Made by a program: the position numbers and the translations under genes
In this document: one piece after another, positions 27,790-41,623 of the stretch
Layout: the number at the start of each line of letters is the position of its first letter
Numbering within the stretch: the first letter of the stretch is position 1
Notes under the pieces: model-generated
What the model was told of the DNA's origin: nothing
What the model saw: only the letters and a program-made list of their open reading frames with translations
Database searches by the model: none
Assembly (NCBI RefSeq): GCF_003852515.1
Contig: NZ_QAJK01000123.1
Coordinates: 13,351 to 69,965 of the forward strand
Direction of reading: 5' to 3'
DNA: 56,615 nt
Source of the DNA: Variovorax sp. KBW07
Lineage (GTDB): Bacteria; Pseudomonadota; Gammaproteobacteria; Burkholderiales; Burkholderiaceae_C

Positions 27790-27791
27790 AC

Positions 27792-28211
27792 GTGTCCATC
27801 CGCCGCCGACAGCTCGCAACGCTTGCATGTCTTGTGCTGATCGCGTCGTATCCGGCCTTCGTGCTCGGGTACACGGGAGCGCATGTCGTGCAGTCGGAGT
27901 TGCCGGGCGGCAAGAATGGTCCCCTGGACGCGTACCGTCACACGCTGGCCAGTGCCGTGGTCGCCTACACGCTGAGCCCGGTCGCCGTCTATTGGACGAC
28001 ACGCGTCATGGAGTCCGGTGACAAGGACGCGAACCGGATGGACCGGCACAACAACCGCATCGGCGCGGCAATCGGAGCGCAAGCTGTCCGCTTCGACGAG
28101 ATCGAGCCGAGCGTCCTGGCGCATGTCCTGCAAGGAAGCGTCGGTGCGAACGATTCACAGATGACAACCTGGCTGCCCGCGTCCGACTGGCGCGCCGCCA
28201 GATTTTGGTAA
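27792..28211 (+). CDS. Putative exported/membrane-anchored protein between carA and carB
   Basis: A 139-aa protein starting at GTG 2 bp after carA and ending 8 bp before carB, so it is in the same transcript. Residues about 8-28 form a signal peptide or membrane anchor after three arginines. The rest has [16 protein letters not shown] near residue 46 and [17 protein letters not shown] near 79. This RH...MDxHNN pattern reminds me of DUF6973-type domains, an assignment made from memory only. Nothing connects it to carbamoyl phosphate. The N-terminal hydrophobic segment argues for action at or outside the inner membrane. Confidence 0.75.
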   Translation: MSIRRRQLATLACLVLIASYPAFVLGYTGAHVVQSELPGGKNGPLDAYRHTLASAVVAYTLSPVAVYWTTRVMESGDKDANRMDRHNNRIGAAIGAQAVRFDEIEPSVLAHVLQGSVGANDSQMTTWLPASDWRAARFW

Positions 28212-28219
28212 GACTAAAA

Positions 28220-31468
<3,249 letters not shown>

Positions 31469-31479
31469 GCGCCGTCGCC

Positions 31480-32349
31480 ATGGAAACCCAGCTCGTCGAA
31501 CTGGACCTGAACGACTGGAACGCGGCCACGCCCAACGAGGCGTGGATCGCGGAACTGGAAGCAGGCAAGGTGCTGTACTTTCCGCGCCTGGGCTTCGAGC
31601 TGCTGCCCGAAGAGCGCAGCCTGCTCACCCCCAGCCTGCTGTCGCCCGACGTGCGCAACATCAGCCTCGATGCCAGTGGCAAGCTCAAGGGCGCCGTGGG
31701 TGACGAAGCGGTGCAGCGCACAGCGGCTGCGATGGTGGGGCGGTTTCGTGCGCAGGCGCAGCAGCTCATTCATGGGCTGCTGCCGCACTACACGCCGGCG
31801 CTGCGCCTCGCGCCCACGAGCTACCGGCCCGCGCAGGTCGAGACGCGCGTTCAGTCGTGGCGTGCCGACGACCGCCGGCTGCACGTCGATGCGTTCCCGT
31901 CGCGGCCCAACTACGGCGAGCGCATCCTGCGGGTGTTCACCAACGTCAACCCCGAAGGCGCACCGCGCGTGTGGCGCGTGGGCGAGCCTTTCGAAGACAT
32001 CGCCAAGCGCTTCCTGCCGCGCGCCAAGCCCTATGTGCGCTGGCAGGCAAAGCTGTTGCAGGCGCTGCACGTGACCAAGTCGTTCCGCAGCGAGTACGAC
32101 CACCTGATGCTGCAGCTGCACGACGGCATGAAGTCGGACATGGGCTACCAGGAAAGCTCGCCACAGGAAACGGCCAAGTTCCCGCCGGGCTCGGTGTGGG
32201 TGTGCTTCTCCGACCAGACCTCGCACGCCGTGATGGCGGGCCAGTACATGCTGGAGCAGACCCTTCATCTGGCCGCGTCGAAGCAATACAATCCAGATTC
32301 GAGCCCGCTCGCCATCCTGAGCCGGCTGACCGGACGCAATCTCGTCTGA
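31480..32349 (+). CDS. kdoO: Kdo hydroxylase family protein (Fe(II)/2-oxoglutarate-dependent)
   Basis: Resembles KdoO, the dioxygenase that 3-hydroxylates the Kdo sugar of LPS in Burkholderia, Yersinia and relatives. The 289-aa protein shows the iron-binding triad: HVDAF near residue 137 (His and Asp) and a distal His in [12 protein letters not shown] near 249. The cupin-like core includes [19 protein letters not shown]. There is no signal peptide, so it acts on the cytoplasmic side. It starts 11 bp after carB and is followed by a hairpin and greA. The family assignment is good; the substrate is inferred from the family. Confidence 0.82.
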   Translation: METQLVELDLNDWNAATPNEAWIAELEAGKVLYFPRLGFELLPEERSLLTPSLLSPDVRNISLDASGKLKGAVGDEAVQRTAAAMVGRFRAQAQQLIHGLLPHYTPALRLAPTSYRPAQVETRVQSWRADDRRLHVDAFPSRPNYGERILRVFTNVNPEGAPRVWRVGEPFEDIAKRFLPRAKPYVRWQAKLLQALHVTKSFRSEYDHLMLQLHDGMKSDMGYQESSPQETAKFPPGSVWVCFSDQTSHAVMAGQYMLEQTLHLAASKQYNPDSSPLAILSRLTGRNLV

Positions 32350-32366
32350 TCTTGTCCCCCCATCGA

Positions 32367-32399
32367 CCGCCGAACGGCATCGTTCGGCGGTTTCGCTTT
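32367..32399 (+). terminator. Terminator between the Kdo hydroxylase and greA
   Basis: A perfect 10-bp stem (CCGCCGAACG / CGTTCGGCGG) with the loop GCAT is followed by the imperfect T tract TTTCGCTTT. It ends about 15 bp before the greA ATG, so greA needs read-through or a promoter overlapping this site. Confidence 0.75.
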
Positions 32400-32413
32400 A
32401 TGGAGAACCAAAC

Positions 32414-32890
32414 ATGGCCACCATTCCAATTACCAAGCGCGGTGCCGAAAAACTGCGCGCCGAGTTGCACAAGCTCAAGACCGTGGAGCGTCCCTGGGTC
32501 ATCAACGCGATTTCCGAAGCGCGCGCCCAGGGCGACCTGAGCGAGAACGCCGAGTACGAGGTCGCGAAGGACCGCCAGGGCTTCATCGAAGGCCGTATCC
32601 AGGAAGTCGAAGGCAAGCTGTCGGCCGCGCAGATCATCGATCCGAGCGAGCTCGATGCCGGCGGCAAGGTGGTTTTCGGCTCTACCGTCGAGCTTGAGGA
32701 AGAAGAGAGCGGCGAAGCGGTGAAGTACCAGATCGTGGGCGAAGACGAAGCCGACCTGAAGCTGGGCCTCATCAACATTTCCAGCCCGATCGCGCGCGCG
32801 CTCATCGGCAAGGAAGAGGGCGATACAGCTGAAGTGCAGGCGCCGGGCGGCCTGAAGCGCTACGAGATCGTGGCTGTTCGCTACATCTGA
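32414..32890 (+). CDS. greA: Transcription elongation factor GreA
   Basis: Rescues backtracked RNA polymerase by stimulating transcript cleavage through the secondary channel. The 158-aa protein has the N-terminal coiled-coil (residues about 8-75) with the tip acidic motif in [16 protein letters not shown]. The C-terminal FKBP-like domain includes [18 protein letters not shown] lies 9 nt before the ATG. It follows a strong hairpin, and a small membrane protein lies 27 bp downstream on the same strand. Confidence 0.97.
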   Translation: MATIPITKRGAEKLRAELHKLKTVERPWVINAISEARAQGDLSENAEYEVAKDRQGFIEGRIQEVEGKLSAAQIIDPSELDAGGKVVFGSTVELEEEESGEAVKYQIVGEDEADLKLGLINISSPIARALIGKEEGDTAEVQAPGGLKRYEIVAVRYI

Positions 32891-32917
32891 TCGCCCAGCC
32901 CATTGAGTGAACCATCG

Positions 32918-33337
32918 ATGAAAGACCGCGTTGCGCTGATGCTCGCTGCCTTCTGGTGGGGCAGTCTCTCCACGGTCGGCTTTCTCGTGGTGCCGATGCT
33001 GTTCGCCAAACTAGGCAACCCGTCGGTGGCCGGCAATTTTGCTGGCCAGCTGTTCGAGGCGCAAAGCTGGATTGCCATCGCTTGCGGGCTGATCTTGCTG
33101 ATCCACTTTCGCGCCAAGGCCGACGAGCGAATGGATGGCCCCGCGCTGACGGCCATCTTCCTGATCCTGGGGGCGCTGCTGATGGCACTGCTTCAGCAAT
33201 ACGCCGTGGCCCCGCGCATCATGGCGCGGGAAAACCTCAAGCTGTGGCACCCGGTGGGCACCGGCATGTACTTCGTGCAATGGATTTGCACAGGTGTGCT
33301 GCTGTGGCGGATGGGCGCTGCCCGCACGCCGCGCTGA
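32918..33337 (+). CDS. DUF4149 (TMEM205-like) membrane protein
   Basis: A 139-aa protein with four predicted membrane helices: about residues 6-27, 48-65, 78-97 and 115-135. The sequence FWWGSLSTVGFLVVPMLFA near the N-terminus and the later WHPVGTGMY match DUF4149 members, often found next to greA or carB in betaproteobacteria. Function is unknown. The ATG at 32918 is chosen over a TTG at 32903. It converges on a glycosyltransferase gene 54 bp away, with a hairpin between them. Confidence 0.8.
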   Translation: MKDRVALMLAAFWWGSLSTVGFLVVPMLFAKLGNPSVAGNFAGQLFEAQSWIAIACGLILLIHFRAKADERMDGPALTAIFLILGALLMALLQQYAVAPRIMARENLKLWHPVGTGMYFVQWICTGVLLWRMGAARTPR

Positions 33338-33365
33338 GCGGCACTAAACAGCACCAGGCGGCGCT

Positions 33366-33388
33366 GATGGCGGTCTTTCGCCGCCATC
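33366..33388. terminator. Hairpin between convergent genes
   Basis: The 8-bp stem GATGGCGG/CCGCCATC with a 7-nt loop lies between the DUF4149 gene and the oppositely oriented glycosyltransferase. On the plus strand a loose pyrimidine/T stretch follows. It probably ends the greA-side transcript but lacks a strong T-run. Confidence 0.5.
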
Positions 33389-33391
33389 CAC

Positions 33392-34150
33392 TCATTCTTT
33401 CCAGAATCGCGCGACCCAGCTCGCGGGCCGGATGTAGCGGAAGGCGCGGTTGCGCCGTCCCGCGAGCGCATCGGGCGGATTGCATTCGCCATGAAAAATC
33501 ATGATGCGCGCGTCCGCGGGGACGAAAGGCTCTTCCCAGTAGTTGGTCGGCCAGGTCGGAATGCCGTGGTACTTGAAGCTCGGGCACCAGGCCTCGGGCC
33601 AGTAGGCCAGCTTGCCCTGCTTGTGGAGCATGTCCGACAGGTAGGCCTGCTCGTTGCGGTACTTGGCCTGGACCTTGTCGAGGTTGGCCCGCAGATAGGC
33701 CAGGATGTCGGCATGGGCGCCCAGCTCGAAGCGGTAGACCGACGAATTGCCGGTGATCCGCTCGCGCCGCCAGGGGCGGGGGTAGTCGCGAATGATCAGG
33801 AACTCGCCGGGCTGCTCGAAGAAGGCGTCCAAGCTGCCCACGACGACCACATCGACGTCCAGGAACAGGGCGGTGCCCCGCAGGCCGTGCAGGTCCTTCT
33901 CGAAGGTCGTGAGCTTCTTCCAGCCGCCGTCGCGCTGGCCCGGGGCCAGTTGCAGGTTGAGCTGCGGTATGGGCAGGCACGTCACTTCGGGGCGGATGCC
34001 GCTGGCGTCGTCCGTCAGGCACACGAACTTGAAGTCGCCGCTGAGGTTGCGGCGTACCATCGCGTAGAGGCGGTTGACGTACTCGGGGCCGTATTTCGTG
34101 CCCCACTTCATGCAGAGGATATGGCGCTGGGCGCCTTGCGCTGGCGCCAA
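33392..34150 (-). CDS. Glycosyltransferase-like protein (GT-A fold)
   Basis: A 252-aa cytoplasmic protein that looks like a nucleotide-sugar-dependent transferase of the GT8 type. The N-terminal strand [20 protein letters not shown] (10-29) starts the fold. A DxD-type metal motif [11 protein letters not shown] lies near residues 97-107, and an FHGECNP motif near 219 is in the position where such enzymes bind diphosphate. The TTG at 34150 lies 2 bp after the yhbY stop and keeps the first beta strand; an ATG at 34111 would remove it. Donor and acceptor are unknown. Confidence 0.72.
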   Translation of the reverse strand: MAPAQGAQRHILCMKWGTKYGPEYVNRLYAMVRRNLSGDFKFVCLTDDASGIRPEVTCLPIPQLNLQLAPGQRDGGWKKLTTFEKDLHGLRGTALFLDVDVVVVGSLDAFFEQPGEFLIIRDYPRPWRRERITGNSSVYRFELGAHADILAYLRANLDKVQAKYRNEQAYLSDMLHKQGKLAYWPEAWCPSFKYHGIPTWPTNYWEEPFVPADARIMIFHGECNPPDALAGRRNRAFRYIRPASWVARFWKE

Positions 34151-34152
34151 GT

Positions 34153-34632
34153 TCAGTCCGCCTGGTTGCGCTTCTTGGCCGAGAGTGGCCGCTTGGCCTT
34201 GGCGCGCTTGATGGTGCCGCCAGGGGTGAGGCGCTGGTTGCCGAGCACACGCAGGGTCTTGATTTCGGGGCGCTGGCCGCCGCGCTTGCTGTACTTCAGG
34301 ACCTTGACGTCGCGCGGGCCGGGCATGCGGTCTTCATCGATCACACGCTCTTTTTCGGGCTTCGGGCGCCAGAGCACCAGCAGCTTGCCGATGTGCTGGA
34401 TGGGGGCTGCGTCGAGCTCGTCGGCCAGCGTCTGCAGCATGGCGTCGCGGGCAAGGCGGTCGTCGGAGAACACGCGCACCTTGATCAGGCCGTGGGCCTT
34501 GAGGGCCGCGTCGGCCTCTTTTTTTACGGCAGGGGTGAGCCCGTCTCCACCGACCATGACGATCGGATCCAGGTGGTGAGCTTCGGCGCGGTGCACCTTG
34601 CGCTCGGCAGGGGTAAGTTGAATGGCGGGCAT
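34153..34632 (-). CDS. yhbY: YhbY/CRM-domain ribosome-associated RNA-binding protein
   Basis: Binds pre-50S particles in E. coli; the CRM domain is a small RNA-binding fold. The domain covers residues about 1-97, with [18 protein letters not shown] and the [12 protein letters not shown] loop carrying the usual GxxG-like glycine turn. The protein is 159 aa, about 60 residues longer than E. coli YhbY; the extension is highly basic and ends [17 protein letters not shown] ends 6 bp before the ATG, with no ribosome site. It is divergent from rlmE, 33 bp away, as in many proteobacteria. Confidence 0.9.
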   Translation of the reverse strand: MPAIQLTPAERKVHRAEAHHLDPIVMVGGDGLTPAVKKEADAALKAHGLIKVRVFSDDRLARDAMLQTLADELDAAPIQHIGKLLVLWRPKPEKERVIDEDRMPGPRDVKVLKYSKRGGQRPEIKTLRVLGNQRLTPGGTIKRAKAKRPLSAKKRNQAD

Positions 34633-34637
34633 CCCCG

Positions 34638-34644
34638 TATTATC
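34638..34644. promoter_or_regulatory. Overlapping divergent -10 elements for rlmE and yhbY
   Basis: TATTAT (34638-34643, plus) and GATAAT (34639-34644, minus) overlap almost completely. The plus element would give rlmE a leader of about 15 nt. The minus element ends 6 bp from the yhbY ATG and predicts a leaderless yhbY mRNA. The two promoters could not be occupied at the same time. Confidence 0.45.
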
Positions 34645-34665
34645 GACGCGTATACGAAGACACCT

Positions 34666-35334
34666 ATGAGCACCAAAGCCAAAAGCAAAAAAGTCAATAA
34701 AGCGTGGCTTCATGACCATATCAACGACCCCTACGTGAAACTTGCCACGCGGGAGGGTTATCGGGCGCGCGCCGCCTACAAACTCAAGGAAATCGATGAG
34801 TCGCTGGGGCTCGTCAAGCCGGGCCAGCTGGTGGTGGACCTCGGTTCCACCCCGGGGGCCTGGAGCCAGTACCTGCGCCGCCGCATGTCGCCCGACGGCG
34901 CCGCGGTGGGCACGCTGAACGGCACCATCGTGGCGCTCGACCTCCTGGCGATGGAGCCCATCGAAGGGGTGACCTTCCTGCAGGGCGATTTCCGGGAAGA
35001 CGCGCTGCTGCAACAGCTGCTGGGGGTGCTGGCCGGCCGCAAGGCGGACCTGGTCGTCTCGGACATGGCGCCCAACCTGTCGGGCATCCATTCGGCCGAT
35101 GCGGCCCGGGTGGAACACCTGATCGAGCTTGCAATCGACTTCGCCCAGAACCACATGAAGCCCGAGGGGGCGCTGGTGGCCAAGGTTTTCCATGGCAGCG
35201 GGTATGACGATCTTGTAAAGATGTTCAAGGCCAATTTCCGTACCGTGAAGCCCTTCAAACCCAAGGCTTCGCGCGATAAATCGTCCGAGACCTTCCTTGT
35301 CGGGATGGGTTTGAAGGCCTCGGATACGCCTTGA
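34666..35334 (+). CDS. rlmE: 23S rRNA (uridine(2552)-2'-O)-methyltransferase RlmE (FtsJ/RrmJ)
   Basis: Methylates U2552 in the A loop of 23S rRNA during 50S assembly. The 222-aa Rossmann protein has the SAM motif [16 protein letters not shown] near residues 55-70. The K-D-K-E catalytic set is spread over [21 protein letters not shown] near 127 and VAKVFHGSG near 166. The ATG at 34666 gives the standard lysine-rich start. ftsH follows 166 bp downstream, the same order as in E. coli (rlmE-ftsH-folP-glmM). Confidence 0.97.
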   Translation: MSTKAKSKKVNKAWLHDHINDPYVKLATREGYRARAAYKLKEIDESLGLVKPGQLVVDLGSTPGAWSQYLRRRMSPDGAAVGTLNGTIVALDLLAMEPIEGVTFLQGDFREDALLQQLLGVLAGRKADLVVSDMAPNLSGIHSADAARVEHLIELAIDFAQNHMKPEGALVAKVFHGSGYDDLVKMFKANFRTVKPFKPKASRDKSSETFLVGMGLKASDTP

Positions 35335-35500
35335 TACCTTGCCGGAAGGCGTGCGTACAGGGCGCAAACCCCTGTCAGCCTATGGCTGCTTTAGGGAAAT
35401 GCCCGCTTTTCGTAGCTTGAAAAGCCTAAAATGGGGCGCAATTGCGTATCCACAGCGCAGATTTCATATTCTCGTCACGCGCTTTAGCCTGGAGCTTCGT

Positions 35501-37417
<1,917 letters not shown>

Positions 37418-37439
37418 GGTGGGCTTGATAGCAAGCAAC

Positions 37440-37463
37440 AACGGGGCCTCTGGCCCCGTTTTT
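37440..37463 (+). terminator. Rho-independent terminator after ftsH
   Basis: A perfect 9-bp stem AACGGGGCC/GGCCCCGTT with the loop TCT is followed by further T residues (37459-37463). It lies only about 18 bp before the chosen folP start, so folP-glmM depends on read-through or a promoter overlapping the hairpin. Confidence 0.85.
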
Positions 37464-37481
37464 CATGGTGCGCCGCATGAG

Positions 37482-38366
37482 GTGCCGAAGGGCGCCGCCG
37501 CGGTCTGGCAGACCGCGCGCTTCGCGATCGACCTTGCGCAACCGCGCGTGATGGGCATCGTCAACGTCACGCCCGATTCCTTTTCCGATGGCGGCGCGCA
37601 TGCGTCTACCAGTACCGCGCTGAAGCACTGCGAGCAGTTGCTGAAAGAGGGGGCGGACATTCTCGACATCGGCGGCGAATCGACCCGCCCCGGCAGCCCG
37701 GCCGTCCCGCTCGATGCCGAGCTGGCGCGTGTGCTGCCCGTGGTGCGCGAGGCCGTGAAGCTGAACGTGCCGCTGTCCATCGACACCTACAAGCCCGAGG
37801 TCATGCGCGCAGTGCTCGACCTGGGCGCGGACATCGTCAACGACATCTGGGCGCTGCGCCAGCCGGGCGCACTCGAGGCCGTTGCCGCGCACCCTTCGTG
37901 CGGCATCTGCCTGATGCACATGCACCGCGATCCGCAGACCATGCAGGCCACGCCCATGGACGGCGACGTGATCCCCGAGGTGCTCGCGTTCTGGGCCGAA
38001 CAGGTTGCGCGGCTTGGCGCCTTGCAGATCCATCCTTCGCGCATCACGCTCGACCCGGGCGTCGGCTTCGGCAAGACGGTGGCGCAGAATTTCGCCCTGC
38101 TGGGTCGGCAGCGCGAGCTCCTTGCTGCCGGCTACCCGTTGCTGCTGGGCTGGTCGCGCAAGTCGTCGATTGGCGCGGTCACCGGTATCGATACCGCGGG
38201 CGAACGCATCGTGCCCAGCGTGGCTGCCGCGGTGCTGGCCGTCGACCGTGGCGCGGCCGTGGTGCGCGTGCATGACGTGCGCGACACGGTGGCCGCCCTT
38301 GCCGTATGGCGCGCCATGAAGGCGACGGAAGAACAACCACAACAAAGAAAAGAGGAAACCACATGA
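37482..38366 (+). CDS. folP: Dihydropteroate synthase
   Basis: Condenses p-aminobenzoate with dihydropterin diphosphate in folate synthesis; target of sulfonamides. The TIM-barrel protein is about 294 aa. It has [15 protein letters not shown] near residues 24-38 and [14 protein letters not shown] near 62-75, with [10 protein letters not shown] and GWSRKS further on. The start is uncertain. The GTG at 37482 is the first in-frame start after the ftsH terminator that keeps the [15 protein letters not shown] leader, but it has no good ribosome site. The stop overlaps the glmM ATG. Confidence 0.93.
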   Translation: MPKGAAAVWQTARFAIDLAQPRVMGIVNVTPDSFSDGGAHASTSTALKHCEQLLKEGADILDIGGESTRPGSPAVPLDAELARVLPVVREAVKLNVPLSIDTYKPEVMRAVLDLGADIVNDIWALRQPGALEAVAAHPSCGICLMHMHRDPQTMQATPMDGDVIPEVLAFWAEQVARLGALQIHPSRITLDPGVGFGKTVAQNFALLGRQRELLAAGYPLLLGWSRKSSIGAVTGIDTAGERIVPSVAAAVLAVDRGAAVVRVHDVRDTVAALAVWRAMKATEEQPQQRKEETT

Positions 38367-39700
38367 CCCGTAAATATTTCGGCACCGACGGCATCCGCGG
38401 AACGGTCGGCCAGGCACCCATCACCCCCGACTTCGTGCTGCGCCTCGCGCACGCCGTGGGCCGCGTGCTCAAGAAGACCCAGTCGCGCCCCACGGTGCTG
38501 ATCGGCAAGGACACCCGCATTTCGGGCTACATGCTCGAATCGGCACTCGAATCGGGCTTCAACTCGGCGGGAGTCGACGTGGTGTTGCTGGGCCCGCTGC
38601 CCACGCCCGGCGTGGCGTACCTCACGCGTGCCCAGCGTGCGAGCCTCGGCGTGGTGATCAGCGCCAGCCACAACGCCTTTCCCGACAACGGCATCAAGTT
38701 CTTCAGCGCGCAGGGCACCAAGCTCGACGACGCCTGGGAGCTGGCCGTCGAAGCCGCGCTCGAAGAGGCGCCGGTGTGGGCCGCCTCCGCCGACCTCGGC
38801 AAGGCGCGCCGCCTGAACGACGCGCCAGGCCGCTACATCGAGTTCTGCAAGAGCACCTTCGCCAATGACCTGACGCTGCGCGACATGAAGCTGGTGGTCG
38901 ATGCGGCGCACGGCGCGGCCTACCAGGTGGCGCCCAACGTGTTCCACGAACTGGGCGCCGAAGTGACCAGCATCGGCTGCGCCCCCGACGGGCTCAACAT
39001 CAACAAGGGCTTCGGCGCGACGCATCCCGAGGCGCTGGTTGCCGCGGTGACGGCGCAGAAGGCCGACTACGGCATCGCACTCGACGGCGACGCCGACCGC
39101 CTGCAACTGGTCGACGCCAGCGGGCGCCTGTTCAATGGCGACGAACTGCTCTACCTGATGGTGGCCGAACGCATCGCGCGCGGCGAAAAGCCGGCGGGCG
39201 TGGTCGGCACGCTCATGACCAACAAGGCCGTTGAAGTGGCTTTGCGCGGACAGGGCATCGAATTCGTGCGCGCCAAGGTGGGCGACCGCTATGTGCTCGA
39301 AGAACTCGACAAGCGCGGCTGGCTGCTCGGCGGCGAAGGCTCGGGGCACTTGCTCGCGCTCGACCGCCACACGACGGGCGACGGCATCGTGAGCGCGCTG
39401 CAGGTGCTGCAGGCTTGCGTGCGCAGCGGCAAGACGGTGGCGCAGCTGCTCGACGGCGTCACGCTGTTTCCGCAGACACTGATCAACGTGCGTCTCGCGC
39501 CCGGCCAGGACTGGAAGGCCAACAAGGCGCTGGCCAGCGAAACGGAGCGTATCGAGGCTGAGCTCGGCGATGCGGGCCGCGTGCTGATCCGTGCGAGTGG
39601 CACTGAGCCGCTGGTGCGGGTGATGGTCGAGGCGCGCGATGCGGAGCAATCCAGGTCGTGTGCAAAGCGCCTCGCGGCTACGCTGGAACTGGCGCAATGA
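38363..39700 (+). CDS. glmM: Phosphoglucosamine mutase
   Basis: Interconverts glucosamine-6-P and glucosamine-1-P on the route to UDP-GlcNAc for peptidoglycan and LPS. The 445-aa protein begins [17 protein letters not shown]. The phosphoserine lies in [17 protein letters not shown] near residues 99-115, the metal loop [10 protein letters not shown] near 240, and GEGSGH and [12 protein letters not shown] come later. GAGGAAA lies 6 nt before the ATG, which overlaps the folP stop (ATGA). A GNAT gene overlaps its own stop in the same way. Confidence 0.97.
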   Translation: MTRKYFGTDGIRGTVGQAPITPDFVLRLAHAVGRVLKKTQSRPTVLIGKDTRISGYMLESALESGFNSAGVDVVLLGPLPTPGVAYLTRAQRASLGVVISASHNAFPDNGIKFFSAQGTKLDDAWELAVEAALEEAPVWAASADLGKARRLNDAPGRYIEFCKSTFANDLTLRDMKLVVDAAHGAAYQVAPNVFHELGAEVTSIGCAPDGLNINKGFGATHPEALVAAVTAQKADYGIALDGDADRLQLVDASGRLFNGDELLYLMVAERIARGEKPAGVVGTLMTNKAVEVALRGQGIEFVRAKVGDRYVLEELDKRGWLLGGEGSGHLLALDRHTTGDGIVSALQVLQACVRSGKTVAQLLDGVTLFPQTLINVRLAPGQDWKANKALASETERIEAELGDAGRVLIRASGTEPLVRVMVEARDAEQSRSCAKRLAATLELAQ

Positions 39701-40179
39701 GCATTGAAACCCTGGTTGCGAATTACCGCGACGGCGCGCACGCCGCGGCCGTTGTCGACCTGCTCGATGCCTACGCGAGCGATCCTGCCGGTGGCGGCAC
39801 GCCGCTCGAACCGGCCGTGCGCCAAGGGCTGCCTGCGGCGCTGGCGGCGCGCCCGCAGGCCTTCAGCGTGCTGGCTTTCGATGGCGACACGCCCGTGGGC
39901 CTGATCAACTGCATCGAAGGCTTCTCGACCTTTGCCTGCCAGCCGCTGGTGAATGTGCATGACGTGGTCGTGCTGCCCAGCCATCGCGGCCAGCGCGTGG
40001 CGCAGAAGATGTTCGCGCAGGTGGAGCAGGAGGCGCGCAAGCGCGGTGCCTGCAAGCTCACGCTCGAAGTGCTGTCGGGCAATGCGCCGGCGTTGCGTAC
40101 CTACGAGCGCGAGGGGTTCAAGAGCTATCAGCTCGACCCGGCCTTTGGGCACGCGGTCTTCCTGCAGAAGAAGCTCTGA
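39697..40179 (+). CDS. GNAT-family N-acetyltransferase
   Basis: A 160-aa acyl-CoA-dependent transferase. The acetyl-CoA pyrophosphate loop is SHRGQRVAQ near residue 93, in the order beta-4, loop, helix typical of GNAT motif A. The last part, [19 protein letters not shown], is motif B. The substrate is unknown. The ATG overlaps the glmM stop by 4 bp, so it is the last gene of the folP-glmM transcript. A convergent terminator and a REP-like element lie right after it. Confidence 0.85.
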   Translation: MSIETLVANYRDGAHAAAVVDLLDAYASDPAGGGTPLEPAVRQGLPAALAARPQAFSVLAFDGDTPVGLINCIEGFSTFACQPLVNVHDVVVLPSHRGQRVAQKMFAQVEQEARKRGACKLTLEVLSGNAPALRTYEREGFKSYQLDPAFGHAVFLQKKL

Positions 40180-40180
40180 A

Positions 40181-40219
40181 AAAGAAAAAGGGCCGAGGCG
40201 AATTGATCGCCGTCGGCCC
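40181..40219 (-). terminator. Terminator of the acyl-CoA dehydrogenase transcript
   Basis: The stem GGGCCGA-GGCGA / TCGCC-TCGGCCC (one bulge, short loop) is followed on the minus strand by CTTTTTCTTTTT. It is the best-formed end signal for the minus-strand run. It also lies directly behind the GNAT gene on the plus strand. Confidence 0.75.
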
Positions 40220-40251
40220 TCACCCCAACCCTCTCCCGGAGGGAGAGGGGG
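40218..40251. repeat. REP-like palindromic element
   Basis: The tract begins CCCTCACCCCAACCCTCTCC and forms a 9-bp stem (CCCTCTCCC/GGGAGAGGG) with the loop GGA. Sequences of this form are common extragenic repeats in Burkholderiales and Xanthomonadales, which I recall from general knowledge. There is one copy here, between convergent genes. Confidence 0.65.
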
Positions 40252-40260
40252 CAAGACGAA

Positions 40261-41532
40261 TCAGAAGCGCGTGACAGGCATGTCGGCTTCGGTCTTGTTG
40301 GCCGAGTACTTGCCCAGCTCCCACTTGGCGATGGCGTTGCGGTGCACTTCGTCCGGACCGTCCGCAAAGCGCAGGGTGCGCGCGCCGGCGTAGGCGTAGG
40401 CGAGCGGGAAGTCGTCGCACATGCCGCCGCCGCCGTGGACCTGCATGGCCCAGTCGATCACCTGGCAGGCCATGCTCGGCGCTACCACCTTGATCATGGC
40501 GATTTCGTTCTTGGCGACCTTGTTGCCGGCCACGTCCATCAGCCATGCGGCCTTGAGCGTGAGCAGGCGTGCCATGTCGATCTTGCAGCGTGCTTCAGCA
40601 ATGCGTTCCTGCGTCACGGTCTGCGAGGCGACGGTCTTGCCGAAGGCCACGCGCGACGAGGCACGCTTGCACATCAGCTCGAGCGCGCGCTCGGCCAGGC
40701 CGATCAGGCGCATGCAGTGGTGAATGCGTCCCGGACCAAGGCGGCCCTGGGCGATCTCGAAGCCACGGCCTTCGCCGAGCAGGATGTTGCCGACCGGCAC
40801 GCGCACGTTCTCGAAATACATCTCGACGTGGCCGTGCGGCGCATCGTCGTAGCCCATCACGTTCAGCGGACGCACGATGCGAATGCCCTTGGCATCGGCC
40901 GGCACCACCACCATGCTCTGCTGCGAGTGGCGGGGCGCATCGGGGTCGCTCTTGCCCATGGTGATGAAGACCGCGCAGCGCGGATCGGCCGCACCCGAAA
41001 TCCACCACTTGTGGCCATTGATGACGTACTCGTCGCCCTGGCGTTCGATGCGCGTGGAGATGTTGGTGGCGTCGCTCGACGCGACGTCGGGCTCGGTCAT
41101 GGCAAAGGCCGAGCGGATCTGGCCTTCGAGCAGCGGCTTGAGCCAGCGTGCCTTGATTTCTTCCGAGCCGTAGCGCGCGATGGTTTCCATGTTGCCGGTG
41201 TCGGGCGCCGAGCAGTTGAAGGCCTCGCTCGCCCATGGCACCGCACCCATGATCTCGGCCAGCGGCGCGTATTCCTGGTTGGTCAGGCCGGCGCCGGCGT
41301 AGCCGGAGGCCGAGGCGCTGTCGACCGGCAGGAACAGGTTCCACAGGCCCTGGGCCTTGGCCTTTTCCTTGACCTTCTCGACCGTCTTCAGTGCGGTCCA
41401 GCGCTTGCCCGCGGCCGTGTTGGCGGCCAGCTCGGCGCTGTACTCGGCCTCGGCCGGGTAGATGTTTTCATCCATGAACGCCTTGACGCGCTTCTGCAGA
41501 TCTTTGGTTTTGGCCGAGTATTCGAAATCCAT
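40261..41532 (-). CDS. Acyl-CoA dehydrogenase (ACAD10/11-like)
   Basis: FAD enzyme that desaturates acyl-CoA, 423 aa. The three-part ACAD fold is visible: an N-terminal helical part, then [16 protein letters not shown] with [15 protein letters not shown] (flavin and substrate segment, residues about 145-190), then a helical end with the FAD motif MQVHGGGGM near 375. The length and the N-terminal FDVDSASA-region wording fit ACAD10/11-type enzymes rather than short-chain ACADs. The next gene upstream is an APH-type kinase, the other half of that architecture. The preferred acyl group is not evident. Confidence 0.88.
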   Translation of the reverse strand: MDFEYSAKTKDLQKRVKAFMDENIYPAEAEYSAELAANTAAGKRWTALKTVEKVKEKAKAQGLWNLFLPVDSASASGYAGAGLTNQEYAPLAEIMGAVPWASEAFNCSAPDTGNMETIARYGSEEIKARWLKPLLEGQIRSAFAMTEPDVASSDATNISTRIERQGDEYVINGHKWWISGAADPRCAVFITMGKSDPDAPRHSQQSMVVVPADAKGIRIVRPLNVMGYDDAPHGHVEMYFENVRVPVGNILLGEGRGFEIAQGRLGPGRIHHCMRLIGLAERALELMCKRASSRVAFGKTVASQTVTQERIAEARCKIDMARLLTLKAAWLMDVAGNKVAKNEIAMIKVVAPSMACQVIDWAMQVHGGGGMCDDFPLAYAYAGARTLRFADGPDEVHRNAIAKWELGKYSANKTEADMPVTRF

Positions 41533-41578
41533 CTTCGTCTCCTGGTGGGTGTAGGGGGCTGGTTACTGAGTAACCTTC

Positions 41579-41623
41579 GCCTTGGGCTGCGGTATTCGCC
41601 TTGGGGCGGCCCAGCGGCTCATG
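41579..41623. repeat. 45-bp intergenic repeat, copy A
   Basis: This 45-bp tract matches 47141-47185 at 40 positions with no gap. It contains a short internal duplication (CGCCTTGGG twice) and ends in GCGGCTCATG. Here it overlaps the stop codon of the kinase gene (41619-41621). Confidence 0.8.

Noticed and set aside
35400-35440. Heat-shock (sigma-32) promoter before ftsH
   Set aside because: CTTGAA is present at about 35416, but the matching CCCCAT-type -10 is on the wrong strand. Only a weak match remains.
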